64,000 nt of DNA from K189A clade bacterium (GCA_902631405.1 CACOYI010000001.1:19812-83811), one strand, 5' to 3'; counted from the stretch's first letter, positions 1-9,863 are shown. The notes: generated by a model not told the origin, from the letters alone. Translations and numbers: made by a program.

Positions 1-563
1 CGGGACTAATTTCCAGTTCACTTGTTCGGTTATCAACCCTTGGTTATGCGCTCCCCGGCCTTCTCCTGGCGATTGGTTTGATAGGGCCTTTGACATGGCT
101 TGATAAGTCTATTGCTCGATTTTTTTCAGAGATTTTCGATATTGAGCTCGGTCTTCTTCTAACAGGAAGCATTTTTGCTCTCTTGTTAGTCTACACAGGT
201 CGCTTCATGACAATTAGCTTCAACAGCATCAGCTCCGGATTCGCGCAGTTGCATCCAAATTTGGATGCTGTCGCGAGAACTCTAGGGGCCGATTCAACAG
301 AAGTTTTGCGCCGCATCCACGTGCCGCTTTTACGGCCGTCTATTTTTGTAGGCATGTTACTTGTGTTTATTGACGTCGTTAAAGAATTGCCCGCCACGTT
401 GATTTTGCGTCCGTTCAATTTTGAGACCCTAGCAACTCGTGTATATCGTTTGGCCTCTGACGAGAGGTTGGCGGAAGCATCAACAGCAGCATTGAGCATA
501 GTGCTTTTGGGAATCCTCCCGGCCGTTCTCTTATTCCTTATCCAGGATCGCAAGGAGGCTTAA
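1..563 (+). CDS. Iron(III)/thiamine-type ABC transporter permease, C-terminal part (5' truncated by window)
   Basis: Frame open from nt 3 (GLISSSLVRLSTLGYALPGLLLAIGLIGP...); permease EAA-type loop 'LDAVARTLGADSTEVLRRIHVPLLRPSIFVGMLLVFIDVVKELPATLILRPFNFETLATRVYRLASDERL' typical of FbpB-like proteins. Confidence 0.85.
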   Translation, partial: GLISSSLVRLSTLGYALPGLLLAIGLIGPLTWLDKSIARFFSEIFDIELGLLLTGSIFALLLVYTGRFMTISFNSISSGFAQLHPNLDAVARTLGADSTEVLRRIHVPLLRPSIFVGMLLVFIDVVKELPATLILRPFNFETLATRVYRLASDERLAEASTAALSIVLLGILPAVLLFLIQDRKEA

Positions 564-659
564 TATTCCGGCCGATTGCTCAGGAGGTCGAAGGATCGTC
601 ATTGAAAGAACCAATGATTCGTCACGTGAAGTTGATTGGTGCACTGCTCTCATGCGGAT

Positions 660-797
660 ATGGCTATAAAAAAGCAAAATCTTCCCAGCAAAATCTGTGT
701 TCGTTGCAACAAGGAAATGACATGGAGGAAGCGTTGGGCAAAGAACTGGGAGGAGGTTAAGTATTGTTCTACCCGTTGTAGGCGTGGTCTGAGTTGA
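660..797 (+). CDS. DUF2256 family small zinc-finger-like protein (45 aa), not in ORF track
   Basis: MAIKKQNLPSKICVRCNKEMTWRKRWAKNWEEVKYCSTRCRRGLS*; CxxC...CxxxC and W-R-K-(R/K)-W...W-E-E-V-K-Y-C-S pattern; placed directly upstream of nei and the photolyase-related gene. Confidence 0.85.
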   Translation: MAIKKQNLPSKICVRCNKEMTWRKRWAKNWEEVKYCSTRCRRGLS

Positions 798-801
798 AGC
801 G

Positions 802-1650
802 ATGCCAGAAGGCCCGGAAATAAAACGACTAGCGCAGAGGTTAGGGAAGGTGCTTGTGGGGAAACCTTTGTCAAGCGTGGCCTTCAGCTATAGGACGTTG
901 GGTATTTTTGATCAGGAGTTATCCTCATCGGAAATCGAGCTGGTAGATAGTCGAGGCAAGGCTCTTTTGATTCAATTCAGCTGTGGGAAGACTATCTATT
1001 CACATAATCAGCTATACGGAAAATGGATTGTGACCCGTGCCGGAGTGGAGCCGAAAACAGGTAGGACGAAAAGACTCGTTATCCAGACGCCCCAGCATAG
1101 AGCCGCTTTGTACAGTGCTTCGGAAATCGAGGTTCTCGAAAACAGCACTGTGTTGGATCACAGTTTTCTCAAGAAATTAGGGCCCGACGCGTTGTCCGAA
1201 GAAACGCATTGGAGAGAGGTGGCTGAGCGACTTATGGAACCAAGCTTCAAGAATAGATCTTTGGGAGCTCTCCTACTCGATCAATCGTTTGTTGCTGGAT
1301 TAGGGAATTATCTTCGCACCGAAATACTCCATGAAGCCTGCCTTCACCCGGATCTCCGCCCCAAGGATTTATCCAGAAGCGAAACGGGAAAGCTTGCCCG
1401 AACGATTTTAGAGATAACCCGGCTAGCATTAAAAACAGCTGGCGTGACAAACAAACCTAGTCGCGTAAAGAAACTAAAGCGAATAGGCCTAACTAGGTCT
1501 CGATACCGTTTCTCAGCTTTTGCTCGGGAGGGTCAGGCATGTTACCGCTGCGAAGAGACAATTGAGCGGCGAAGCGTTAACTCGAGAAGGCTTTATCTCT
1601 GCCGCACGTGTCAACCAGACCGGTTACAGATCTCGAGGGACAATTCATGA
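802..1650 (+). CDS. nei: DNA glycosylase/AP lyase, endonuclease VIII (Nei) type
   Basis: N-terminus MPEGPEIKRLAQRL (catalytic Pro2/Glu3), C-terminal zinc finger CYRCEETIERRSVNSRRLYLCRTCQ. Confidence 0.9.
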   Translation: MPEGPEIKRLAQRLGKVLVGKPLSSVAFSYRTLGIFDQELSSSEIELVDSRGKALLIQFSCGKTIYSHNQLYGKWIVTRAGVEPKTGRTKRLVIQTPQHRAALYSASEIEVLENSTVLDHSFLKKLGPDALSEETHWREVAERLMEPSFKNRSLGALLLDQSFVAGLGNYLRTEILHEACLHPDLRPKDLSRSETGKLARTILEITRLALKTAGVTNKPSRVKKLKRIGLTRSRYRFSAFAREGQACYRCEETIERRSVNSRRLYLCRTCQPDRLQISRDNS

Positions 1651-3152
1651 GTACTGCGCTTTTATTGCAAGGTAACCAACTCTTTCCTTTTGAGGAGCTA
1701 GACCGCGGATTCCCTGACCATAAAAAGGACCCCGCCGTCGTGATGATAGAAGATCTCGGTATCTGCAAGAGGTACCGATATCACAAGCACAAGATAATCC
1801 TCATTATTTCTGCGATGAGGGCGTATGCCGAGTCGCTTAGGTCGGCAGGCTATGAGGTTCACTACTTAGAGCTGAGCGATTACAAAGACGTCAGCTATAT
1901 GGACAAATTAGCCCTGGTTATCGATCAGCATGGCGTCGACAAACTTCTTACGTTCGAAATCGAATCTGTTTCACAGCAGCGGGTTTTGGATAAGTTCATA
2001 GAAAAAAAACGTATAGAACTCGTCACTGCCGCGAGTCCCATGTTTCTCTCCTCAAGGGAATCCTTTCGAACTTTTAGCCAAAAAAGCAAATCGAGATTGC
2101 AAATGGCAACTTTTTATAAAGAGCAGCGGGGAAATTTAAAATTACTTCTTGAGCCTGATGGCTCGCCATTTGGTGGAAGGTGGAGCTTCGACACGGAAAA
2201 TCGCAAAAAGTTGCCGAAGGATCTGGTTCCCCCGGAGAGCCTTAGCTTCGAACCTGATGATCTCGTAAACGCGGTTGCGGGCATGGTAGAGGAAGAATTT
2301 TCGGAGCACCCCGGGGATGGTAGAAACTTTAAATGGCCAATCAGACGTGATCAGGCGCTGGCCTGCTTAGCAGAGTTCGTAGAAGAGCGTTTAGAATTAT
2401 TTGGGCCCTATGAGGATGCGATGACCACTCGCTCGAGGACCGTTTTTCACAGCGCACTGAGTCCTTTACTCAACCTGGGGCTGATATTACCGAAGGAAGT
2501 CGTCGAGAATGTTCTCGCCGCCGCCGAGAAACGATCTATACCTATTGAGAGTCTAGAGGGATTCTTGAGGCAGATTGTTGGTTGGCGAGAGTTTATTCGG
2601 GGTGTCTACCACAATTTTCATGAAAAACAGGCTCGGTCTAATTTCTGGGGACACAAGAGGAATCTGACGGACGCATGGTATGAAGGAACCACAGGTTTAG
2701 AGCCGCTCGATAAGACTGTGCGGGAGGTGGTTGGTTCAGGTTGGGCCCATCATATTCCCAGATTAATGATTCTTTCGAACCTGATGCTGCTTTGTGAGAT
2801 AAAACCCAAGGTTGCGCATGATTGGTTTATGGAGATGTTTGTTGATGCTAGCCCGTGGGTAATGGGACCCAATGTCTATGGCATGGGTCTTTTTAGCGAC
2901 GGAGGTATTTTTTCGACTAAACCCTATATTTGTGGATCGAATTACATACTTAAGATGAGTGATTATAAGCGCGGGGATTGGTGCGACGTCATGGATGGAT
3001 TGTATTGGCGGTTTGTAGATAAAAATCGCTCGTTTTTTCAGGGTTCGGCCAGACTTTCATTTATGCCGCGAACCCTAGATCGAATGAATGTGGAAAGAAA
3101 GAATAAGATATTAGAGCTCGCGGGCCGTTTTCTTGACCAAAATACCGATTAA
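1647..3152 (+). CDS. Cryptochrome/photolyase-related protein (FeS-BCP/PhrB family)
   Basis: LLLQGNQLFPFEEL..., GWREFIRGVYHNFHEKQ, GWAHHIPRLMILSNLMLL, FVDASPWVMGPNVYGMGLFSDGGIFSTKPYICGSNYILKMSDY. ATG at 1647 overlaps the nei stop (ATGA); the ORF track start (1608) lies inside nei. Confidence 0.9.
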   Translation: MSTALLLQGNQLFPFEELDRGFPDHKKDPAVVMIEDLGICKRYRYHKHKIILIISAMRAYAESLRSAGYEVHYLELSDYKDVSYMDKLALVIDQHGVDKLLTFEIESVSQQRVLDKFIEKKRIELVTAASPMFLSSRESFRTFSQKSKSRLQMATFYKEQRGNLKLLLEPDGSPFGGRWSFDTENRKKLPKDLVPPESLSFEPDDLVNAVAGMVEEEFSEHPGDGRNFKWPIRRDQALACLAEFVEERLELFGPYEDAMTTRSRTVFHSALSPLLNLGLILPKEVVENVLAAAEKRSIPIESLEGFLRQIVGWREFIRGVYHNFHEKQARSNFWGHKRNLTDAWYEGTTGLEPLDKTVREVVGSGWAHHIPRLMILSNLMLLCEIKPKVAHDWFMEMFVDASPWVMGPNVYGMGLFSDGGIFSTKPYICGSNYILKMSDYKRGDWCDVMDGLYWRFVDKNRSFFQGSARLSFMPRTLDRMNVERKNKILELAGRFLDQNTD

Positions 3153-4156
3153 AGCTTCTCTCCAGTCAGATCCAACACAAGACGACCGATCGATTTTCTG
3201 TTTGCTAGATCTTCAAGTGCTGCGGGCAATGCATTTATCGCGACGGTTCGATCGATGAGTGGATTGATGTCGCCGGCGGTGGCTTGCCAATACAGCTCCT
3301 CGAAACAGTCTTCGATCGGTTGAGGTTTGTTGTATCGATAACCTCCCATGTGCACGCCAACAATCGAGTAATTCTTTACAAGAGCATGGTTTAATGGGGC
3401 CTTAGGTATTTCCCCATTGGCAAATCCGATTACCAAGTAGCGTCCCTCCCAGGCAACTGTTCTTCGGGCTGGGTCAAAGAACCGTCCACCGACGGGGTCG
3501 TAGACGACGTCAACGCCACGATTGTCAGTGAGATCCATAACGCGATCGTAAAGGTCTTCTTCTTCATAGTTGATAATTTCATCTGCGCCCAACTCCTTGC
3601 AGGCTTGTAATTTTCGCGAATCGCTTGCTGCAGCTATGATCCAGCTTCCAAGGTTTTTGGCGATTTCTATCGCTGCGGAACCAACCCCTCCGGCGCCGGC
3701 AAGTATCAGTATGGTCTCGCCAGACTGAAGGCTTCCGCGTCTTTTCAGTGCGAACCACGCGGTGCTATAAGTCACATGTAGGGCAGCAGCTATCTTGCTT
3801 GGCACGGTCTTGGGTATAAGCTGGCACTGCGATTCATCCAGTAGTGCCTCTTGTGCGAAGCCGCCAAAAGAAGAAAATGTTGGTCCACATACGCGCTCGC
3901 CAATTCTAAACTTGGAATGGGGTGAGCATTCAATGATCTTTCCCGCAGCCGTCATACCTGGCGTGAATGGGGGGTCCAATTTCACCTGATATCTTCCCTG
4001 GCACTGCAAAATGTCAGCGAAATTTAAATCTGCTGCTTCTACCGATATCTTAATTTGGTCGCGATCAGCTGGAGGTAGATCAAGCTCCTCCATCTTTAAT
4101 AGGGCCCAAGGGTCACCTAGCTTATTTATCCTCCAACACTTCATAGATGGCCCCAA
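3149..4156 (-). CDS. NADPH:quinone oxidoreductase family / MDR-type alcohol dehydrogenase
   Basis: PPFTPGMTAAGKI, ILAGAGGVGSAAIEIAKNLGSWIIAAASDSRKL, MDLTDNRGVDVVYDPVGG. Confidence 0.9.
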   Translation of the reverse strand: MGPSMKCWRINKLGDPWALLKMEELDLPPADRDQIKISVEAADLNFADILQCQGRYQVKLDPPFTPGMTAAGKIIECSPHSKFRIGERVCGPTFSSFGGFAQEALLDESQCQLIPKTVPSKIAAALHVTYSTAWFALKRRGSLQSGETILILAGAGGVGSAAIEIAKNLGSWIIAAASDSRKLQACKELGADEIINYEEEDLYDRVMDLTDNRGVDVVYDPVGGRFFDPARRTVAWEGRYLVIGFANGEIPKAPLNHALVKNYSIVGVHMGGYRYNKPQPIEDCFEELYWQATAGDINPLIDRTVAINALPAALEDLANRKSIGRLVLDLTGEKL

Positions 4157-4245
4157 TAATGGTAACGCATAGCTTAGCTTATCTTTGCTATCCTTGAGCC
4201 ACTATTAGAGTCACACAAAGCATTTTCAACTAGGGATTTTATACT

Positions 4246-6414
4246 ATGGTTAAACAGTTCTCTTTGATTGCCTCAGCGTGTGGGTTGTCTTTACTGCTTC
4301 TAGGTTGTCAAACCAATGACTTCAAGCCTGAAAAGTTTGAAAACCTGAACACAAAATATGACGTGATCATTCGTCGGGACTTGCGCGGGGTTCCTCATAT
4401 AAAAGGTAAAACTGATCCCGATACGGCTTTTGGCTTCGCCTATGCTCAAGCTGAGGATAATTGGCAGCTCATTGAGGACGCTATACCCTTTTATCGTGGT
4501 GAGAATGGTCTTTATACCGGGCTCGACGGTGCAGTGACCGATTATCTGGTCAAATGGTTAGGGCTTTGGGAAACTTTGAATGAGCAGTATCAGTGGGACT
4601 TGAGTCCAGACACAAGATCCTATGTGGAGGCCTTTGCGGATGGGCTCAACTATTACGCGGCGCTGCATCCCGATTTGGTTGACGAAACTAAGTTGCCCAT
4701 AAGACCAAAGGATATCGTTATGGGTTTCATGCTGCGCCATTTAATGTTTTATGGATTTGACGGTGTCATCAGGGAGTTAAACAAAGCTAGTCGACAACGA
4801 CCTTTGAGCGAGCGCAGTGAAACGGAAATCAAGACTGAATCTGACGATGACCTAGAAGAGGAAAGCATCTCTTTCGGGGGTCTACCGATAGGGTCAAATG
4901 CGTTTGCGATATCGGCGAGAGGTTCTGAAGAGGGAGCGACCCGAATCGCGATCAATTCGCACCAACCTCTAACGGGACCTGTTGCCTGGTATGAGGCACA
5001 TATAAAGAGCGACACCGGTCTGGACGTGCTGGGCGGCCTTTTTCCTGGTGGGCCGGTCATCAATGTAGGATTCACGGAAAATTTGGCTTGGGGTGCAACA
5101 GTCAACAATCCTGATCTGGTCGATGTTTTCGTCCTCGAAATTAACCCAGATGATGCCGATCAATATCGGTTTGATGGAGAATGGAAGAATTTCGAAAAAA
5201 AAGAGGTAGATATCGATCTTCGGATTTGGGGATTTCTCCCGTGGAGCGTTTCAAGAGAGGCACTCTACTCTGAACATGGGCCAGCGATACGAACTGATCA
5301 TGGCACTTATGCGGTGCGGTATGCGGGTATGGGAGAAATTCGCCAACTGGAGCAGTGGTACAGGATGAACCAGGCTCAGAATTTTGATGAGTGGCGAGAG
5401 GCAATGTCGATGCTTTCTTTTGCGAGTTTCAACTTTGTTTATGCTGACAAAGAGGACAACATTATGTTCCTGCATAACTCACTCACACCAAGGCGGATGG
5501 AGGGTTACGACTGGAACAATTACCTCCCTGGGGATCGATCCGAACTGATCTGGAAAGAAACGCTTGGTTTCTCTCAGCTCCCGCAGGTAATCAATCCCGA
5601 TGCAGGTTTTGTTTTAAGTGCTAATCAAACCCCTTTTCGAGTTACTCATCCGTCGGAAGATCCCAAACAGGCAGACTACAGTCCTGTGCACGGGTTCCAG
5701 TTAAATATGACGAATCGAGCGAATAGAGGGTTGGAGCTTTTTGATTCTTTGCTTCCCATTAGCAGGCAGGAATTTTTTGAAATCAAGCATGATAAGTTTT
5801 ACTCCATAAGTACAGACTACGTGACCTATCTCGATAAGATTCGCGCTGCAGACTTTGCTGAACCGTTGCTTAAGGATGCGCAAGCGGTGATCTCCGAGTG
5901 GGACTTAGCTACGGATCAGGAAAATCTGGGTGCAGCTCTAGGAACTTGCGTCCTTTTAGCTGCCGAGAGAGATGATGATCGCGAGCAGCACTCAGATGAG
6001 CAGGTAGAAAGCTTGCTGAGCAAGTGCGCCGTGCGGTTGATGGAGGCGAGGGGAACTCTAAAACCCAGATGGGGAGACGTGAACCGACATGTTCGAGGAG
6101 GACTGAATCTTGGTGTCGGCGGTGGACCAGATATTCTCCGAGCTGTATATGGATCCGGTTTGGAAGAAGATGGATTCCTGACTAATCGCGCAGGGGATGG
6201 CCTTTATTACATTGTCTCTTGGGATAGGAATGGTAATTTAGACGCCAGGGGGCTGCATCAGTATGGAAGTGCTACTTTAGACGAGACTTCACCTCATTAC
6301 TCAGACCAAGCACAGGATTATGTCGATGAGAAAATGCATGATCCTTGGTTTGAGGAAGAAAAAATCCTCTCCAACCTAAAGACAGAGTATCGCCCAGGTG
6401 AAGAGGCTTTATAG
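4246..6414 (+). CDS. Penicillin acylase-family N-terminal nucleophile hydrolase, putative lipoprotein
   Basis: Lipobox LLLLGCQT; VIIRRDLRGVPHIKGKTDPDTAFGFAYAQAEDNW; candidate autoprocessing site GLPIG|SNAFAISARGS followed by NSHQPLTGPVAWYEAHI. Confidence 0.9.
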   Translation: MVKQFSLIASACGLSLLLLGCQTNDFKPEKFENLNTKYDVIIRRDLRGVPHIKGKTDPDTAFGFAYAQAEDNWQLIEDAIPFYRGENGLYTGLDGAVTDYLVKWLGLWETLNEQYQWDLSPDTRSYVEAFADGLNYYAALHPDLVDETKLPIRPKDIVMGFMLRHLMFYGFDGVIRELNKASRQRPLSERSETEIKTESDDDLEEESISFGGLPIGSNAFAISARGSEEGATRIAINSHQPLTGPVAWYEAHIKSDTGLDVLGGLFPGGPVINVGFTENLAWGATVNNPDLVDVFVLEINPDDADQYRFDGEWKNFEKKEVDIDLRIWGFLPWSVSREALYSEHGPAIRTDHGTYAVRYAGMGEIRQLEQWYRMNQAQNFDEWREAMSMLSFASFNFVYADKEDNIMFLHNSLTPRRMEGYDWNNYLPGDRSELIWKETLGFSQLPQVINPDAGFVLSANQTPFRVTHPSEDPKQADYSPVHGFQLNMTNRANRGLELFDSLLPISRQEFFEIKHDKFYSISTDYVTYLDKIRAADFAEPLLKDAQAVISEWDLATDQENLGAALGTCVLLAAERDDDREQHSDEQVESLLSKCAVRLMEARGTLKPRWGDVNRHVRGGLNLGVGGGPDILRAVYGSGLEEDGFLTNRAGDGLYYIVSWDRNGNLDARGLHQYGSATLDETSPHYSDQAQDYVDEKMHDPWFEEEKILSNLKTEYRPGEEAL

Positions 6415-6416
6415 AA

Positions 6417-7757
6417 ATGTTGCAGCCGTTAGACTCAGAAGCCTCATTCATAATTTACTTAGATTTTAAAAGCCCTTATGCCTATCTCGCGATAGATCCA
6501 ACAAGACGTCTTCTCTCAGAGGCAGGTTTGATTGCCGATTGGAGGCCCTTTGTACTTGATATCCCGAGCTATCTTGGATCGGCGAAATTGGGCAAATCCG
6601 GCAAGGTTGCGGAGCAGAACAGAAGTCCCGAACAGTGGTCCGGAGTGAAGTATGCGTATTTCGACTGTCGTCGTTACGCTAACTTAAGAGATGTAACTGT
6701 TCGTGGCACGGTCAAAATATGGGATACGAATTTAGTCGCCACGACTATGTTTTGGGTGAAGCAGCAAGAATCGCTAGCTGAACAGTGTAAGAGTGAAAGT
6801 TTGTTAATGAGGTTCCTCGATCGGGTTTTTGTTCCATTTTGGAAGCGGGAGTTGGATGTCGAAAGTGTTGCTCAAATGGAACTCGTGCTAACGGATATCG
6901 GTGCTTCATCGGATGGCTTTTCGGATTTTCTGAGTGGTGAGGGCTCTAGGGCCAACCAAATATTTCAAACGGAATGTTTTAACAGCGGGATATACGGCGT
7001 TCCGACCTTTGTCATTCCCGGATCAGAAGATGCTGCCCCCGAGATTTTTTTTGGTCGAGAGCACCTTCCTCGGCTGCAATGGGAGCTGACTGGTAGGAAT
7101 GGTCCACGACCCGATATCGCTTATGAACATGGGCCCGAAAAGCCTTCCGGGACTCAGAGTGAAGGACGATCCTTGGTGGTGTGCGTTGATTTTAAGAGTG
7201 CTGAAAGTTTTCTCGCTGTTAAACCAACTATCAAAGCTTGCAAAGAGCGCGCGATTGAAATCGACTGGAGGATTATTAAACGGCCACCCCTTAAAAAGCA
7301 TGCTATGCCAGCCGACACCTCAAATAGAGGCGAGATGCATCGTTTTTTTCGCTCGAGGTATATTGCTCGGGATCTTGCTCGTTATGCCCCGGTGGAGTTG
7401 ATGAATATCTACGATGAGGAGCGATCTGATTGGGCTTATCTAGGCCTCTTATGGCTTCAAGAAGTTGGCGAAAAGTCCACGGTCATTGACAATTATATAG
7501 AGCTTGTCTTCCAAAAATATTGGGTTGAGGGACGATCGATCGATACTAGCGATTCCATTTCTGAGATCTTTCAAACCATGGGCTTTGATGCCCATGAGTT
7601 CTTGGTCTATTTAGAAGAAGATAGTGGTTTGGCGTTGTCGAGTAGACAAGAAATCGATTCGGAACTACCCGTAATGACGACACCGACGTACTTTCTGAGT
7701 AGCGAGCCTTATCAGGGGAGGCAACACTTGCCTCTGATAATGAGCAGGCTGCGCTAA
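6417..7757 (+). CDS. Two-domain DsbA-like / kappa-GST (2-hydroxychromene-2-carboxylate isomerase-like) protein
   Basis: N-half YLDFKSPYAYLAIDPTRRLL...GIYGVPTFVI..FFGREHLPRLQWEL; C-half VCVDFKSAESFLAVKPTIKAC...MTTPTYFLSSEPYQGRQHLPLIMSRL. Confidence 0.8.
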   Translation: MLQPLDSEASFIIYLDFKSPYAYLAIDPTRRLLSEAGLIADWRPFVLDIPSYLGSAKLGKSGKVAEQNRSPEQWSGVKYAYFDCRRYANLRDVTVRGTVKIWDTNLVATTMFWVKQQESLAEQCKSESLLMRFLDRVFVPFWKRELDVESVAQMELVLTDIGASSDGFSDFLSGEGSRANQIFQTECFNSGIYGVPTFVIPGSEDAAPEIFFGREHLPRLQWELTGRNGPRPDIAYEHGPEKPSGTQSEGRSLVVCVDFKSAESFLAVKPTIKACKERAIEIDWRIIKRPPLKKHAMPADTSNRGEMHRFFRSRYIARDLARYAPVELMNIYDEERSDWAYLGLLWLQEVGEKSTVIDNYIELVFQKYWVEGRSIDTSDSISEIFQTMGFDAHEFLVYLEEDSGLALSSRQEIDSELPVMTTPTYFLSSEPYQGRQHLPLIMSRLR

Positions 7758-7811
7758 AATAAATCAAACGATGCTAAAGTTTAGCGCTGTCTCAACGTCT
7801 CACTGCCTGTT

Positions 7812-8672
7812 TCAATCTTCGCTGGGTTTGATTTCGAAGTCCGCCGGGCTATGTCTTTCAGTCACCCTAGTCTCTTTTGGTCCCCAGGGTCTGTTGACTC
7901 TCCTTCCTCGTTCGACCGCAGGTCTGGCATTGATCTCATTCGCCCAGCGAATAACATTGCTGTAGGTCTCAGCCTGGATGAATTCGCCCCCACCGTACAT
8001 ATTCTCTGTCGCCAATGCCCCGTACCATGGAAAAACCGCCATATCGGCGATCGTATAGTCGTTGCCGCATAGAAACTGGCGTTCACCAAGACATTGATCC
8101 AACACGTCAAGTTGACGTTTGATCTCCAAGGTAAAGCGGTTAATTGCATATTCGATCTTCTCTGGGGCGTAAGCATAAAAATGTCCAAAGCCGCCTCCTA
8201 GGTAGGGGGCGCTGCCCATTTGCCAGAATAGCCAGGACATACACTCTGCCCGGTCAGACGGGTCCGTGGGCAGGAAGTTCTCAAATTTCTCCGCTAAATG
8301 AACTAGAATGGCGCCCGACTCGAAGACGCGTATAGCTGGATTCGAGCTCTTGTCGAGCAATGCTGGTATCTTTGAATTGGGATTGATCGAAACAAAGCCA
8401 CTACCGAATTGTTGATTCTCACCGATGTTGATAGGCCAAGCGTCGTACTCCGCTTCCGAAATACCAAGCTCAACTAGTTCCTCGAGGAGTATCGTAACCT
8501 TCGCGCCGTTTGGGGTTCCTAGTGAATACAGTTGCAAATCGTGCTTGCCCTCTGGCAAGTCTTGATCGTGCGTTGCTCCTGCTGTCGGACGGTTCATAGA
8601 AGCGAAACGCCCGCCGCTTTCCTTATCCCATTCCCAAATCTTCGGTGGAGTGTATGAAGTATTGTCGCTCAT
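7812..8672 (-). CDS. yghU: Glutathione S-transferase, YghU-like
   Basis: MSDNTSYTPPKIWEWDKESGGRFASMNRPTAGATHDQDLPEGKHDLQLYSLGTPNGAKVTILLEEL; start moved to the internal ATG at 8672. Confidence 0.9.
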   Translation of the reverse strand: MSDNTSYTPPKIWEWDKESGGRFASMNRPTAGATHDQDLPEGKHDLQLYSLGTPNGAKVTILLEELVELGISEAEYDAWPINIGENQQFGSGFVSINPNSKIPALLDKSSNPAIRVFESGAILVHLAEKFENFLPTDPSDRAECMSWLFWQMGSAPYLGGGFGHFYAYAPEKIEYAINRFTLEIKRQLDVLDQCLGERQFLCGNDYTIADMAVFPWYGALATENMYGGGEFIQAETYSNVIRWANEINARPAVERGRRVNRPWGPKETRVTERHSPADFEIKPSED

Positions 8673-8856
8673 GTGAAACCTTGATAAACCAATTCGCACG
8701 ATGTTAGCGCTTCTTTTACGAAATCGCGATCCCGCATGGCCAACACGAACCAAAGGATTTGACACGATAACCCATCTTTGTTGAGATCCGTGACCCGGCA
8801 TAGTCACAGCGCAAGTGATCGTTGCTAAAAATTAAACTAGGAAGGAATAGGATCAT

Positions 8857-9834
8857 ATGAAGACGAAGATCACTGAGATGTTTGGAATAGAGCACCCGAT
8901 CATACAAGGGGGCATGCACTACGTTGGCTTGGCCGAAATGGCTGCGGCAGTCTCAAATGCAGGTGGGCTAGGTATCATTACAGGCTTAACCCAAGGGACT
9001 CCGGAAAAATTAGCCAACGAAATAGCTCGGTGTAAGGACATGACCGACAAACCTTTCGGCGTAAATCTCACTTTCTTACCTGCGATGACTGCTCCGGACT
9101 ATCCCGGTCTTGTCCAGACAATCGTAGACAGTGGCGTGAAAGTTGTCGAAACAGCTGGCAACAATCCAGCTAAATGGTTGCCCCAGCTAAAGGATGCCGA
9201 CATTAAGGTCATTCATAAGTGCACGAGTGTTCGGCACTCTGTTAAGGCTCAGGATATTGGTTGTGATGCTGTATCAGTTGATGGTTTTGAGTGCGGCGGT
9301 CATCCGGGTGAGGACGATATTCCAAACTTCATTTTACTCCCAAGAGCTGCCGATGAATTAGATATTCCATTTGTTGCGTCTGGCGGTATGGCTGATGCAC
9401 GCTCTCTTGTTGCCTCCCTTGCTATGGGTGCGGAGGGAATGAATATGGGAACACGATTTATTGCTACGAAAGAGGCGCCGGTTCATGAAAACGTAAAGCA
9501 AGCAATTCTTGCTGCATCAGAGTTAGATACTAGGCTGGTTATGCGGCCATTGAGAAATACAGAGCGTGTTCTGACGAATTCGGGAGTCGAAAAACTTTTA
9601 GAGAAAGAAAAAACACTGGGCGCCCACATTAAATTCGAGGATATTGCAGAAGAAGTAGGCGGTGTTTACCCGAGAATCATGGAAGAGGGTGACATGGAGG
9701 CTGGAGCTTGGTCCTGCGGCATGGTGGCCGGTCTCGTTTACGATATTCCGACGGTGCAAGAGTTGGTAGATAGGATAATGCAAGAAGCCGATAGTCTTAT
9801 CGCTCAGCGCTTATCTAACTTCGCAGCGGCGTAA
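8857..9834 (+). CDS. Nitronate monooxygenase (2-nitropropane dioxygenase family)
   Basis: IEHPIIQGGMHYVGLAEMAAAVSNAGGLGIITG, GVNLTF, DGFECGGHPGEDDI, ASGGMADARSLVASLAMGAEGMNMGTRF. Confidence 0.92.
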   Translation: MKTKITEMFGIEHPIIQGGMHYVGLAEMAAAVSNAGGLGIITGLTQGTPEKLANEIARCKDMTDKPFGVNLTFLPAMTAPDYPGLVQTIVDSGVKVVETAGNNPAKWLPQLKDADIKVIHKCTSVRHSVKAQDIGCDAVSVDGFECGGHPGEDDIPNFILLPRAADELDIPFVASGGMADARSLVASLAMGAEGMNMGTRFIATKEAPVHENVKQAILAASELDTRLVMRPLRNTERVLTNSGVEKLLEKEKTLGAHIKFEDIAEEVGGVYPRIMEEGDMEAGAWSCGMVAGLVYDIPTVQELVDRIMQEADSLIAQRLSNFAAA

Positions 9835-9863
9835 ACAAAAAATAAGAAAAATAAGGATGTGAA

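Noticed and set aside
5199-5206. A8 run in the acylase gene as a programmed slippage site (similar runs near 21925 and 24248)
   Set aside because: The reading frame continues intact on both sides and no alternative frame product is evident.
4749-5404. Several antisense ORFs of 64-119 aa within the penicillin acylase gene
   Set aside because: They overlap a well-supported CDS and show no recognisable motifs.
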